Shown here: in pieces, positions 38,191 through 49,745 of the stretch
How the letters are laid out: each line of letters begins with the position of its first letter
Numbering within the stretch: position 1 is the stretch's first letter
Assembly: GCA_028583405.1 (NCBI GenBank)
Contig: CM053243.1
Span: 34,251,420-34,315,419, forward strand
Origin: Pogonophryne albipinna
Lineage: Eukaryota > Chordata > Actinopteri > Perciformes > Artedidraconidae
Direction: 5' to 3'
Length of the DNA: 64,000 bases
Notes under the pieces: model-generated
What the model was told of the DNA's origin: nothing
The model's input: only the letters and a program-made list of their open reading frames with translations
The model's database searches: none
Program-made: the position numbers and the translations under genes

Positions 38191-41100
38191 TACAAAAAAG
38201 TAGCCCACCTTTAAAACTTGGGTTATATTTTGACCTGCAAATCAAAGCCATGCAAAAGGATATTTCTCTATGTAAGTGAAGTGTAACCTGAATGGGTAGT
38301 TACCTTTCCGTACAATATCTTATTGCTCATAAAATAGAAAGGACAAATAGGTATTTATTGAACCCCAAATCTGACTAACGGGGGTGTTTTAGAAACTCGG
38401 GATCAGATCCAAAATGAAACACAGCCCTACATATTACCAGGAATGTTTCCCATGAAGCACAGCTTTCTGTGCTTTTCTTTAAGCAGCATTAACTGCTGCG
38501 ATATGTCTTTATTATATTCATATGCATTGAAATGGCACAAAAGTGCACTAAAACGATTGTATAAAAGCCACAATTGCCTTAAGGACATTGTTTACTGTGA
38601 TTACGCATTCTTTCGAGCACTGGGCAGTGCCTCAAATCACAGCATCGCCGTACCTACAGTATAATCACTGAAAATAAATGTTGACTCAAGCATTATTGCT
38701 AAACTCTATATGTGTAGGTTGTTGGGGATCTATAAAGGGCATGATGGCATTTTCGGAAAGTGGCTGCTTGCTGAAGAGGCAGAAACATGGTAATCTGAGC
38801 ATACTCTTCCTCTCAGAAGCTCTCACTGGAGTTGATGGCTGGTTGCTGCTGCAGGCCACAACAGACACATAGTACACAACACAGATGGTGATAATAGGCA
38901 CCAATGGCTGCAGTCAAAACAGTGAATATGTCATAATGACATTTGGGCCATAAATTGTGATTTTTTTCCAGGCATCATGCTGTCACTCCACATAAAACAC
39001 AGTTAGCGTTAAAGTGGGTCCATACAGGCACACACAAAGCAGATACAGCCGCTTCATACATCAGCACGTTAATATTTGTTGATTTAGAAATGCAGACTGG
39101 TGAATGACACAGAGCAGGATTCTCAGAATAATCCCCTTTCTGGTGCACAAAGGCATAACTTAAGCTGCTACAGTGAATACTAAGTCTCGCCAGCCTGGCA
39201 TGCGTTGGACTCTTTCACACCCGAGCAGTTCAACTCGCTCACATCGGCCTGTCTCTTGACTCGACACAAACACATGTTTTGTGGAGGTAGATACAGATTG
39301 CTATCCATCAAAATGGAGCTGGTTGGAGTCAGTCTTATCTCAAGTTGCATCCCACTCGCTTATTTATGTCACGTAGACATGTACATACAAAAATGTACAC
39401 AATCATTCTGTATTAGAGAAGATAAAAAAGCACAGGCCTGGAGGCACGGTGCTATTTTCCACTTAATCAAGACATAAACTCGGCCATAATTTATCGCCAC
39501 CAACCCTCATATCACACAGAGAAGTAAGCAGAAGGCCAAGAAGACTATATAAATTGATTAAACAACACAGCAGTGGCCCTGTATAGTCAAGCATATCCCT
39601 CAAAACCACTGAGTGGCCCTATCAATCGCCAACATGATGAGTTCAATGGGAAAGATATTAATTAAAAAATGAATCAGCACTTTTGCTGTCGACACATCCA
39701 AAACCAGGTCTTTCAAAATGGGCATTAATTTCCCCCAGTCAATAGTTTGCATCAAAGAAAGGTCTATTGTATTTTTCAAATAGACCATCATTATACTAAG
39801 ATGGGTTTAGGCCAGTCAGAAGGTTACTCAGTCACAGATATAAGGAAAAAGGTAAAAAAAAAGAAAGAAAAGGCAAACATAGTTCAGCTTCACAATCAAT
39901 ATGTTATAACCAGATAGTATTTTGCTTGATAAATGAATTATGCATTATGTTCTCCATCAACTATTAATTGACCAATTCTAATTAATTGTAATGGGTTTTG
40001 GAAATTCATTATGAATCCTACTTTGATTGACAGGTCCTTCGGCATTTAAAATATGCCATTTATTCCACGCAGGTGTGGGCCTGGTCCTTAAATGACTGAT
40101 TAACATCCCATCATGCTTGGGGTTGTGTGTAAAAACCCTAGGCAGACCAGATGCTCATTATTTCTGACTCCTGTGGCTCAAATGAAAGGCCTGATTGTTG
40201 ACACTTAAGTAGCAGGATCTTCTCTGATGTGCATTGTTTGATATAATGATGTTTCACAATTTGTAATATATGGCTTAGGTGAAAAAAGCATGATGTTGAA
40301 ACGACATAACCACCTGGGAAGAACATATGCACATAGTGCTCAAGTCATTGCTGGATGCAAAAAGACTATGAATCAACAAATGTCAGTCCGAGGTGAAAGC
40401 AGGCAGATTGTCCCATCATATGATCATCATCATATGAGAAACTGCATCGCATAAAAAGCTTATTATACGTAAATTACCTATTTTATACTGCAGGTAGTGC
40501 AACAACAAAAGCAGTGGTTCACTGAGAAGGAAACAAAAGCCTCGGATGGGTAGATGAGTCACGGTACACCCTGTTCTGAACCAGTGGTTGCCTCCATGTG
40601 TGTTACGCATGAAAATAAATCTATTCGCCCAAGTGCTTATTTCCCACCGTGAAGGCTTCTGTCAGAGATGTTCTGGCGAGTGGCCCTGGCACGGTTTACA
40701 TCCATTTGGTAGCAGGCAGATAAACGCCAAAACAACACCACCTTTCAGACTGATAGTATTTATTACGCTTTGCTGTCCTGATACATGAGGAATATTACAA
40801 GGTGACAAACCCGAATCCACAGGCCATGACGGGTCTCAGAGTTGTTGATGAGAATGGAAATTGTGTTCACCACCGTGCCAGTAATGGTCACCAGTTCTCA
40901 ACCAAGCAGAGCACTACACTTATTCTACAAAGAATATTCCTGACCACCTTTAAAACTCAAATGGTGGAACGTATTGTAAAAAATGTGCCTTCAGGTTGTT
41001 TTTCTTAGAATCTAAAAGCTCAGTGTAGCAGCTCAGATGGCTCATTTTGACCCAATGCCCCATTGAGACACTTCTGTGTGTGGTCCTAATCTTATCAGTG

Positions 41101-42524
41101 AGCAGCATATTGGTGAACTGAAACGGTGGTATTGAACTGACTGTAGTGCCAATTCAGAGTATCTTTACATCTCAATGGTAAAGAACAGAACTTGAAGTAT
41201 TTTTTCTTCTACATACCATATAGGGAGATCATCTGGAATAACATGATTTGAGACATGTCATACTTCAAATGATCCGTTTTCAAGAGCCCACAGACGATTG
41301 TATGTGCAACAGGCTCTAATCCTATAAACCCTTTGCTGAATTGCCTATATGAAGTATGATTCAATTCCCCATTCAATCGTCAAACTCCTAAACCAATCAA
41401 GCAGGGTGAAGGTGAAACATAATGTGTAGGCGATATATCCATGCAAATATTGTGGTAACCAACCCTAAATGACAGCCCCGCTCTTAAACACTCTGACTGT
41501 GTCCTTCATTTTTACTGGCAGGTTGTAAAATCTCCAGATGTGCATGAAAGAGGACAAACCAGCTCAGGTTGAAGTGGAATGCTTTTGGCTGCAGTAGCTC
41601 TAGCAATTTCAGATGTGATGTCTCCTCCAAATGCAGCTCCCTCTACTCATTTCAGCCAACACACAAGTATTTTCAGCATCAAGGCTTTTCAGCACCTCCC
41701 ACTGATGGACAGCTCCTATTCACGTTTTCAACACAAAAGGGCTGCATTGCCAAAGCAACAACTCTATTTAAAATGCACCTTGTACTTCTGGTAAACCTGC
41801 TCAGGTAGGAAGAAATGACATCCTCATGTCTAAATATCACCCATGGGTGGCTTTGCTTCGATTTTACAGACATAGTAGGTCAACAGGCAGAACCACAGAG
41901 AGAGAGGAAATGTGCACGACGTGTGTGCATGAGCGGATTCTGTAAAATAAAGCATGACCTGAAGCTTTTGCTCTGCCACATTTCCACTCAAAGCGCCCCT
42001 CGAGCCTGCCCACCTGGCCAATCCGGCGCTCTTGCTGCTGCAAACGTGTATGCTGAGAATACCTGAACTGAATTTGAATTACCATATGACGTAGGCCTTT
42101 TGCTAGCAGTAATGTCCTGCTGGCAACAGGGGCTACCACAGACCCACCGTCTCAAGCAAGCGCTCAAACATACAATTTGTTGCACCAGCGACACCCCCCC
42201 CCCCCACACCCCCCACACACACCTCCTCAACCCCCTTTCTGTCCCTATCAATCTTTACCTCCATCTATATCTCTCAAACACACCGTCAGAAACACACACA
42301 TCACTCACAAACCAAAGGGGATGCGACAGCGATCACAGCCTACCTATAGGAATGAAATAAGCATACATCAAAAGAAAAAGAAAAGTATATTTCTTCACAT
42401 TGAAGTCCGTGACCACAAAACACAGGTTAAATGGCGATTAATCGTTATGCATGGTGACACACGACAGCTGCACGTCGCACTGAATGGGCTCAATTGGACT
42501 GAATCATGTATAGCAAATACTTAC
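38191..42524. other. Non-coding stretch, probably intronic
   Basis: No supported gene. It contains a possible homeodomain/PBX-MEIS motif cluster near 39960-40035 and a C-rich run at about 42187-42230. It ends at the donor-like site at 42519-42524. Confidence 0.45.
39960..40035. promoter_or_regulatory. Possible homeodomain / PBX-MEIS motif cluster
   Basis: CTATTAATTGACC, CTAATTAATTG and GATTGACAGG lie within about 75 bases. TGATTGACAG is the known composite PBX-MEIS site, and TAATTA is the homeodomain core. The motifs are short and expected sometimes by chance in AT-rich DNA, so this is a candidate enhancer only. Confidence 0.25.
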
Positions 42525-43640
42525 GCATTTTCTCGAATAAATGAAGCCGATTCTGAGGGGGAAACCAGCAGGGCCCCGGTCCCCGTTTTCAAGATGTGCG
42601 GTGCGAGCGAGGCACAAATCTCCATGTGATAGGATCGGAGGCTGCTGCAGTCCGCGTCTCTCTCGATCACAAGTCAAGATGCTTGCCTGCAAAAAATGCC
42701 AAACATTCAGAAAGAGTTGCGTGGATCTGCGGTGCGGACACCATTCCCTCGGATGTAATGAGCGCCGATGAAAGCCCCCCAGAGGACCAGCAGCAACCCC
42801 CCTGGACTTGAAGATATTCCTCTGGACTGAGGAGGAGGAAACCCTGCAGAGTTTTTAATGGGGGATCAAGTCAGTATAGGCCCCTTCTCCCCCCCTCCTC
42901 CGAACCAGTCACAGTCCAAAATGCACTCCGACCGGTGGTTTCTTCTCTGAAAGAGCACTAAATCAAATCCCACCACAGAAATACAAAAATACAACCAAAG
43001 TGGACTAATTTGGGGGGTTTAGCAGTCAAACTGATAATTTACGTGGATCATTCACTCCAAAACAAAATCCGTGGGCAGACAAGACGATTAATTACCTATT
43101 TAAAGCATTGTTAAGGTCAGCGCAGAAAGGGGTGCAGAAGCGTCCTACAAACCCCCCCTGAGAACGCCTATTGGATCAAATTAAGGATATCCGTTCCACT
43201 GCAACCATCACACGCGTCGCATCAGGACAAATGGGTTGCCATGGGGTGCTCTAAAAATCGCAGAGCATATGGCATACAGTATTTTCTATCAACGGGATGC
43301 AATTTCTCCTTAAAGCAATCCGATGTATTGATTACAGCGCAGCTATGAGTAATTATTCCGCCTGGCAGGGAGAGTGTGTCCGATCCGGGTGGTGTGGCAG
43401 CAGCATCATCCGTGTGTTGCAAATAAAGCGGCTTTTTTTTTTTGTGCCACCGGCTCCTAATGCTTCCCCCGCTCTCTGCAGTCCATGACTTGAATAGCGA
43501 GCACGTTGAAATCACGGTCTCCAGGCACAGATCTGCCGCGCGCGCGAGTCACGTGTGCGTGTGTGTAGCTTAAAGTGTAGGACGGTGGTGCGCGCGTGTG
43601 TAGGCGTGAGCGTGTTCGCGTAGTACCCAGGGACCACTTT
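42525..43640 (-). promoter_or_regulatory. CpG-rich block: candidate upstream exon and promoter of lrrc4c
   Basis: The block is far richer in CpG than its surroundings; I count about twenty CpG between 43451 and 43630 alone. A CACGTG E-box lies at 43550-43555. On the minus strand a CCAAT box (near 43170) and a TTTAAATA element (near 43100) are spaced like core promoter parts. At the low end GTAAGTATT (42524-42516) is a good donor. If it pairs with the acceptor at 9269, the intron is about 33 kb. A 5' UTR exon here would suit lrrc4c, which has non-coding upstream exons in other vertebrates. The transcription start is not defined, and no coding frame is supported. Confidence 0.4.
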
Positions 43641-43752
43641 AACTTTGACCACTTTGCCTGCTCGTCCATCGGCCCATTGAAATCACCCTGCGGTCGTTAA
43701 TCAACAGGGATCAATCGCATTAACGCATAAAGTCCAGTCTGCTGTCTCTTGA

Positions 43753-43790
43753 GTGTGTGTGTGTGTGTGTGTGCGTGTGTGTGTGTGTGT

Positions 43791-43886
<96 letters not shown>
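43753..43886 (+). repeat. GT microsatellite with GC and AT variants
   Basis: About 134 bases of GT with scattered GCGT and GTAT variants and a GCGT-rich end. It lies just beyond the CpG-rich block, on the side that would be upstream of a minus-strand promoter. Confidence 0.97.
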
Positions 43887-43888
<2 letters not shown>

Positions 43889-46800
43889 GGATCATTCAAT
43901 TGTTGATGAGGTATGGTTGCCATCTACAGGCGTGAGTCTCTATCCAGTCATCCAAAACGGACCATTTCCACAGTCTGCATGCACACATAAATTCACATTC
44001 TACATGTAGAAGCAGTGCTCCTCCCACATTCAAAGCACCAATACAATGTGCATTAAAATCCACAAATCAGCTACAAAAAAAAAAGTCATAATTAACCAGA
44101 ACATTACATTATTTTACCATCTGCTGTTTTTAATTAGGATGTTTACCTGCAACTATTGTATTCCTTTACAGATGCAGATAAAAGTAACCTAGGCAACTCC
44201 TGTGTGGCTGAAAACTGCCTTCTGATTCTCTGTGGTCACATTAAGGGAAATCTTCATCCCCTGCATGAACCAGTGTGAGAGGCATCATGGCACTCTAGGT
44301 AAGGGGCTTTAGTGACTTCCACATCACAGACAGATAAGTGAGTACGCATTCATTTCAGCTGAGATGAACATCGTGTCTCATTAGCCCACATAATGGACCA
44401 CAAGTCGCCTTCGTGACAAAGTGGCTGCTCACTGAGGCCACGCTGCTTTATGAGATCGTCAAAGACAGAGAGGGAGAACAAAAAGATGGATCCTGTGTGT
44501 GAGGTGTCACTGAATGCTTCGATTAGTATGGGGATCATCTGAATCATATGCTCTGGACTTGGCAATCACTAGATTTAACCTGCAGGTTGGTCACTTAAAG
44601 ATTTGGACTGATGCACAGAAGTGCTTCCCTTAGTGGTGGGATGTAAAGGTACAATTAAGTGCACATTTAAAGCACTTGTACTAACCTTTACCCTTATATG
44701 CAATATTATACTTCTGCCTTACATCATCGCACAAGCAAATATGGTCTTTTTTACTCCACTGCAAGAAAACTAAAATTCAGAAAAGTTGGCTATAAAGAAA
44801 AATAATAATTTTTAAAGAAAAAGAAAGATCCAATGTGCTCTGAAGTACAGACATGTGCAATTAAGGTGCTTTTGGGAGGGAACACAAACAGTTCAATAGA
44901 TAACAAAAGGTCCAAAGCAGTCTTTTGTCAAAAGTGAAAAGCCTTTAATCAAATTGGTATTTCAAGACAAGGACAATCCCTGTGCATGATCAAATGGAGC
45001 TGAAAATGTACAAACTTTGGTTGTTTTTCAGAATTTTTCTACAGCTATCTGATTAAAGGCTTTTATGTAAACGTTTGCGTGAAGAGTTTTTTTTATTGAA
45101 TATAAAAACCCTCTTGAATCAGCTGGAAAATGCACAGTCGCTGCAAACGGGGCTGTGTTTCTGAGCTCATTAAAAAGTGGATTTGTTGGAGATATATACG
45201 GTGGTACATGGTTTTTACAGGACCGCAATGATGCATTGCTGTAAACAACCAAACAGTATAGAAATAATAGCAACCTTAAAAATCCAACAACAAACACATT
45301 AAGGTAGCAATAATGTTATTGAAAAACCTCAACAAAGGAGTGAAAATAGTTTTAAAATAGTATTACGGTCTTCATTTTGGGAACAAATATATCATCTTGA
45401 TTCCAGTGATCCAATGTATGTGGATTAATCTAAATGCATTTCCTACAAAAATCATTTGATTACTTTTCCATATCTGAAAGTCAAAACGCCTCCCCCCCCC
45501 CGGCCTAAAGCAAAAGTAAAAGACACATTTGTCAAAACAAAAGCTAATTCCACATTAAACATAATCCTGGTCTCAGAAGCTCAATCATCTGAACGTTTTT
45601 TACTTCCTTGGATGAAGTCCAGGTAAACTTTTCTGTGTTTCAAATAAGCTATATTGAGGCATAATTAGACTTTTTTCGTGCACTGCACTTATGGTATATA
45701 TATGGTAACGGTTACATAACTGAAGAAGAGTTTCACAGCCTCCCTTACAAACACTAGAGATACATTTGATATCTTTTCTGTTATCAGCATTTTATTCATG
45801 CTTTGATGAAATATGAATTGTAATTCCTCAAGATAAAAATAAAAGTGCAGATAACAAGGGGGAGGGAGGCACACCGTGTGTTTCTGTAGATGAAAGCCTC
45901 AGCAGATCTGCACAATCAAATCAATGTCAAACACATGCTGCTTCACCGTGTACTCCCTCATTACATTGTTTTTACAGCGAGGACAATCTAAACTTCCTGT
46001 ATTTCTCATTTAGCCCTATTTGAATACATACAACAGCAATACTCTGTGTCAATGTCAAAGATTTGCCAGCCCACAAATGATTTCAGGGCGGTAAATAATC
46101 ACATGGAGTTTGAAGCCTGACAGCTTGACAGCTTCTATTTATTCTATTTTCTATGCAAAAGCCAAATGTTGAAATGGTTTGGACCAGGCTTGTATTCATA
46201 TACATTTTCCTCAAATAGTTCATCAAATATGCTAGCTTTGGAAGTTGTTTGAGTTACCAAATCTTGATGCATATTGATAATATTGTATATAAGATTAATT
46301 TCAGTTCCCGAAGTTATTGAAAGAATGACTGTAGGGATGCGCTATATACGCACTTTTGGGCAAATAATGGTTCCTATTTGTATGTATCATTCCAAAAAGG
46401 AAATGATAGCTTATGATACAATGCCAATTTGCTATCATTGAATTTACCAATCGCAGTATCCAACTATATATACAGAATAAACAGGAATAACAAGCGCAGC
46501 ACGCTGTCTAAGACCGTACTTGTCTTTGCTTTACTTGAAATAATAATTCAAGATTTCAGGACTACAAACTGTTGTTGTTGATGCGTCAAACAAAAAGTGA
46601 TTTCAGTTTAATAGGAACAAAATGTGTGATCCGTTTTTATTATTACGCCTCAGGTTATAATATTATAAAAAAAAAAAAAAAATGTGAATAGTTGTTTATC
46701 TTTTTGGTATCGACCATAAACCTTAATGCTACCAGCTTGAAAAAAAATCCATATTGTGCAAACAGATAGACAGAAATGTACTCTCACCCTCTATTAAGCC

Positions 46801-48330
46801 AGACACATGAGCTACGCAGCTTAAATGCCTGATCAAAGTACTCTAAAATACGTCAAGCTTTGTCTATCAACTCGCTTTGGTATTCTAAATGCAAATGCAT
46901 CTTGAGGGATGTTTTTATAAACTTGTAAGCATTCTCAACAAAGTGCCCTAACATGATAAGCAAAACGCTCAGTGTGTCTCACGTTTTATCGTTTTCACTG
47001 AACTTGTTTCACATAACTGCTTGAGATGTGATAATGAGAAGAATGCTGGAAATGTAAAACTGCTTCACGCTTCATCCGGCCTTTAGGGAAGTAGATGGTT
47101 TCTCCTTGCTCACTTATTCAGACATGCTGACTTTAAAGTCTGTCAAACAAATTGAAGACACACATGGGGAAAGCTATGCTAAAGTGTTTAACAAATTATG
47201 GGCAGAGATGGCTTCAGTTGATTCTTTTCATCCCTCATTTTGGTCCATCGCCACTTTCCTGTCAAAATAGATTTGGCCTCTTCGTTTTTTTCTCTCTGTG
47301 AGACGTCTTCTTTTGGTCTACCATCTCTTCTATCTTCTTCCATCAGTCTTTTGGGATAGTTGGATCTGTGCTGTTGTAGTACATGTCCCAGACTGCTTTC
47401 TGGGACAAACTTCAAGAAGTCGGCTGGAAAAAAATATGGAAGGAAAGAAATATGGTGGATAGAGAGCGAAGAGAGATGATCCTCTCTCACTACGGAGACT
47501 CTTCAATTATTCAAATGGCCGCTGTCCCTCTGCACTTGTTATCGCTGCTTGGTTTGAATATTAAAATGGCCGCCCCCAAAGAGACAGATATCCAGAAGAT
47601 GAAGCCCACGCAGAGAGCAAAGGCTGAGTGCGCTTGACTCCTCTCTTCCCCGCCCAGCAGTCGATGAACGGGAGACTTTCTATGCAACTGACTGCATGAC
47701 TTTGAAGAGGGAAGTATTCCTGTCACGTTCGGCCTAAATTCCATCAAAGACAGGCTGAGGGACTACTATTAGCATCAAGTACGGCATGCTACCTGTACCA
47801 GAACAGACTGCAAATGTTAACTCCTCTAAGACGTGTACAGTGAAGTAGAAACAAAGGTCCCCGCTCGGCCTGGTCACCTCAGTCAGATGAGATTGTGTTA
47901 CATGATCTTGAGCTTCGCAAAGTATGAGACATTCCGGTCTGCATCACTGCCATCCCTTTCAGTCAAAGTTTTTACAGCATTTTATTCAAGTTCATGTCGT
48001 GATTGAATGAATGGAATCCAGATAATCAGGCTGCAGTCCAGAGAGGCTGCAGTTTAGGTGAACCATTTGGCCATTATGTTGGGGAAGTGCAGCGATAGTG
48101 AGATCTTTTTATTCAGTAAAATATTGATGGATGTGGATTTATTGTCCCAAGGGGAGAGTTGTTTTCACAGCCATGCAACAATACATAGGCAAAACATATA
48201 CTATTCATGAATATATTCATGCCGGCTGGCTCAGAACAGTAACAGCAATGCACTTTGTTCAGCGCTACAATGGCAGCCATAAAACAAGGTACAACATAAA
48301 TATATGCATTGTTTTATTAAAATATTAGAT
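43887..48330. other. Non-coding stretch
   Basis: AT-rich, no supported gene. A 16-base A run lies near 46667-46681. Two AATGGCCGC-type motifs, resembling YY1 sites, sit near 47513 and 47566 in a more GC-rich patch. Confidence 0.45.
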
Positions 48331-48880
48331 GGTATTTAGTGCCAAGAAGTTGTTAAGCTGTAGAAAAACTACTTTTTAAATGATTTTACCTATAAATGAG
48401 AGGTCTGATATGGGCCTATATTTGTTCAATAGTGAGCCTACTAGATTGTTCTTTTTTTAACAGTGGTTTGATGACTGCAGTTTTCAGGGCATGTGAAAAT
48501 ACACCTGAGTGAAGAGAGGTGTTATATCTGAGGCCATGCAATTTGAAACCTATTTGAAAAAGTGTTTAACATTGGTAACATATGGAGGCAGCAGGATGAG
48601 GATTTCAGATGTTGAATGGTCCTCCAGGTCTTTATCGTTTATTGTAATAAAGGTATTAGGCCACCATAACCTTAAGAGTATCGGAGCAACCTGGCATAGT
48701 GTCCTGAACTCTACTGGAGAGAGGAACAGCTTTCGTCAAGAAAAACATTGTATTGTGTTTGGTGCTGGTGATGAAGGGCCCTGTCTCAATTTGGACAGAC
48801 ACTAAATTAAATCTGCCAGATCAGCTGACATGACATGCAGTGTGAGGAGGGTCACAACGCCTTATAGATTACCTGAATGA
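48331..48880 (-). mobile_element. Inverted 5' segment of an L2/CR1-like LINE
   Basis: On the minus strand the segment reads ALKTAVIKPLLKK (near 48494), then in a shifted frame LLNKYRPISDLSFIGKII, a stop, and KVVFLQLNNFLALN down to 48334. This is the start of the reverse transcriptase domain, with the conserved YRPIS motif. It lies immediately upstream of a plus-strand LINE 3' part, in opposite orientation. The upper boundary is approximate. Frameshifts and a stop show it is dead. Confidence 0.85.
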
Positions 48881-48899
48881 TTATTATATGACCCAGGTC

Positions 48900-49745
48900 T
48901 TGGGTTGTACATCTTTGTCAGAGTACACCCAGAAATCTGGGTGTAGTGATGGACTCAGACCTGAATTTTAACAGTCACATTACAACAGTTATTAGGTCTG
49001 CTTATTACCACCTGAAGAATATATCAAGGATTAAAAAACTAACCAGGGTTTAGAAAAACTTGTCCATGCTTTTATTTTCAGTAGACTCGACTACTGCAAT
49101 AGTGTCTTCACAGGGCTCACTAACAATCCATCAGGAAGCTGCAGCTGATTCAGAACGCTGCTGCTCGAGTCCTCACTGACACTAGAAAAGTGGATCACAT
49201 CAGTCCGGTTCTGAAGTCTTTACACTGGCTTCCTGTCGACCAAAGAATTGATTTTAAAATACTACTGCTAGTTTTTAAATCACTAAATGGCTTAGGACCG
49301 AGGTATATAGACGACCTACTCCATCACTATGAAGCATCCAGGAGTCTCAGGTCTTCTGGGTCAGGTCTGCTCTCTGTTCCGAGAATAACCACTAAACATG
49401 GAAAAGCAGCTTTTAGTTATTATGCCCCAACAATTTGGAACAAACTGCCTAAATCGTGCACGTCCGCCGAAACACTTCCTATTTTTAAATCCCAACTAAA
49501 AACGGACCTATTTGCCGCTGCTTTTAATTGAGCTGCCCATACTCACACTACAGTATGCCTTTTTAGTCATGTATTCTGTACCTGCTGTGTTTATTTATTT
49601 AATTTATTTCATTACCTTTGCTTATTATGCCTGTTTTTAAATGCCTTTTTAATAATGTATTTGTTCTTAAATGTCTTTTGCTTTTAATCTGTAAAGCACT
49701 TTGAATTGCCACGTGTTGAAAAGTGCTATATAAATAAAATTGCCT
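48900..49745 (+). mobile_element. 3' segment of an L2/CR1-like LINE
   Basis: Reads NLGVVMDSDLNFNSHITTVI, then FIFSRLDYCNSVFTGL after a shift. After another shift it has the clean frame ITPVL-type ISPVLKSLHWLPVDQRIDFK, SLNGLGPRYIDDLL and IFKSQLKTDLFAAAFN, stopping at 49529-49531. The 3' UTR ends with AAAGCACTTTGAATTGCCAC and GAAAAGTGCTATATAAATAA. The catalytic YADD part is missing between this and the inverted segment. Confidence 0.9.

Noticed and set aside
42177..42629. 150-codon open frame over the C-rich run and CpG block
   Set aside because: Starts in low-complexity C-rich sequence (Pro/His repeats) and crosses the minus-strand donor site; no domain.
43697..44009. Cys-Val, His-Thr and Arg-Thr repeat open frames
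   Set aside because: Translation of the GT microsatellite beside the CpG-rich block.
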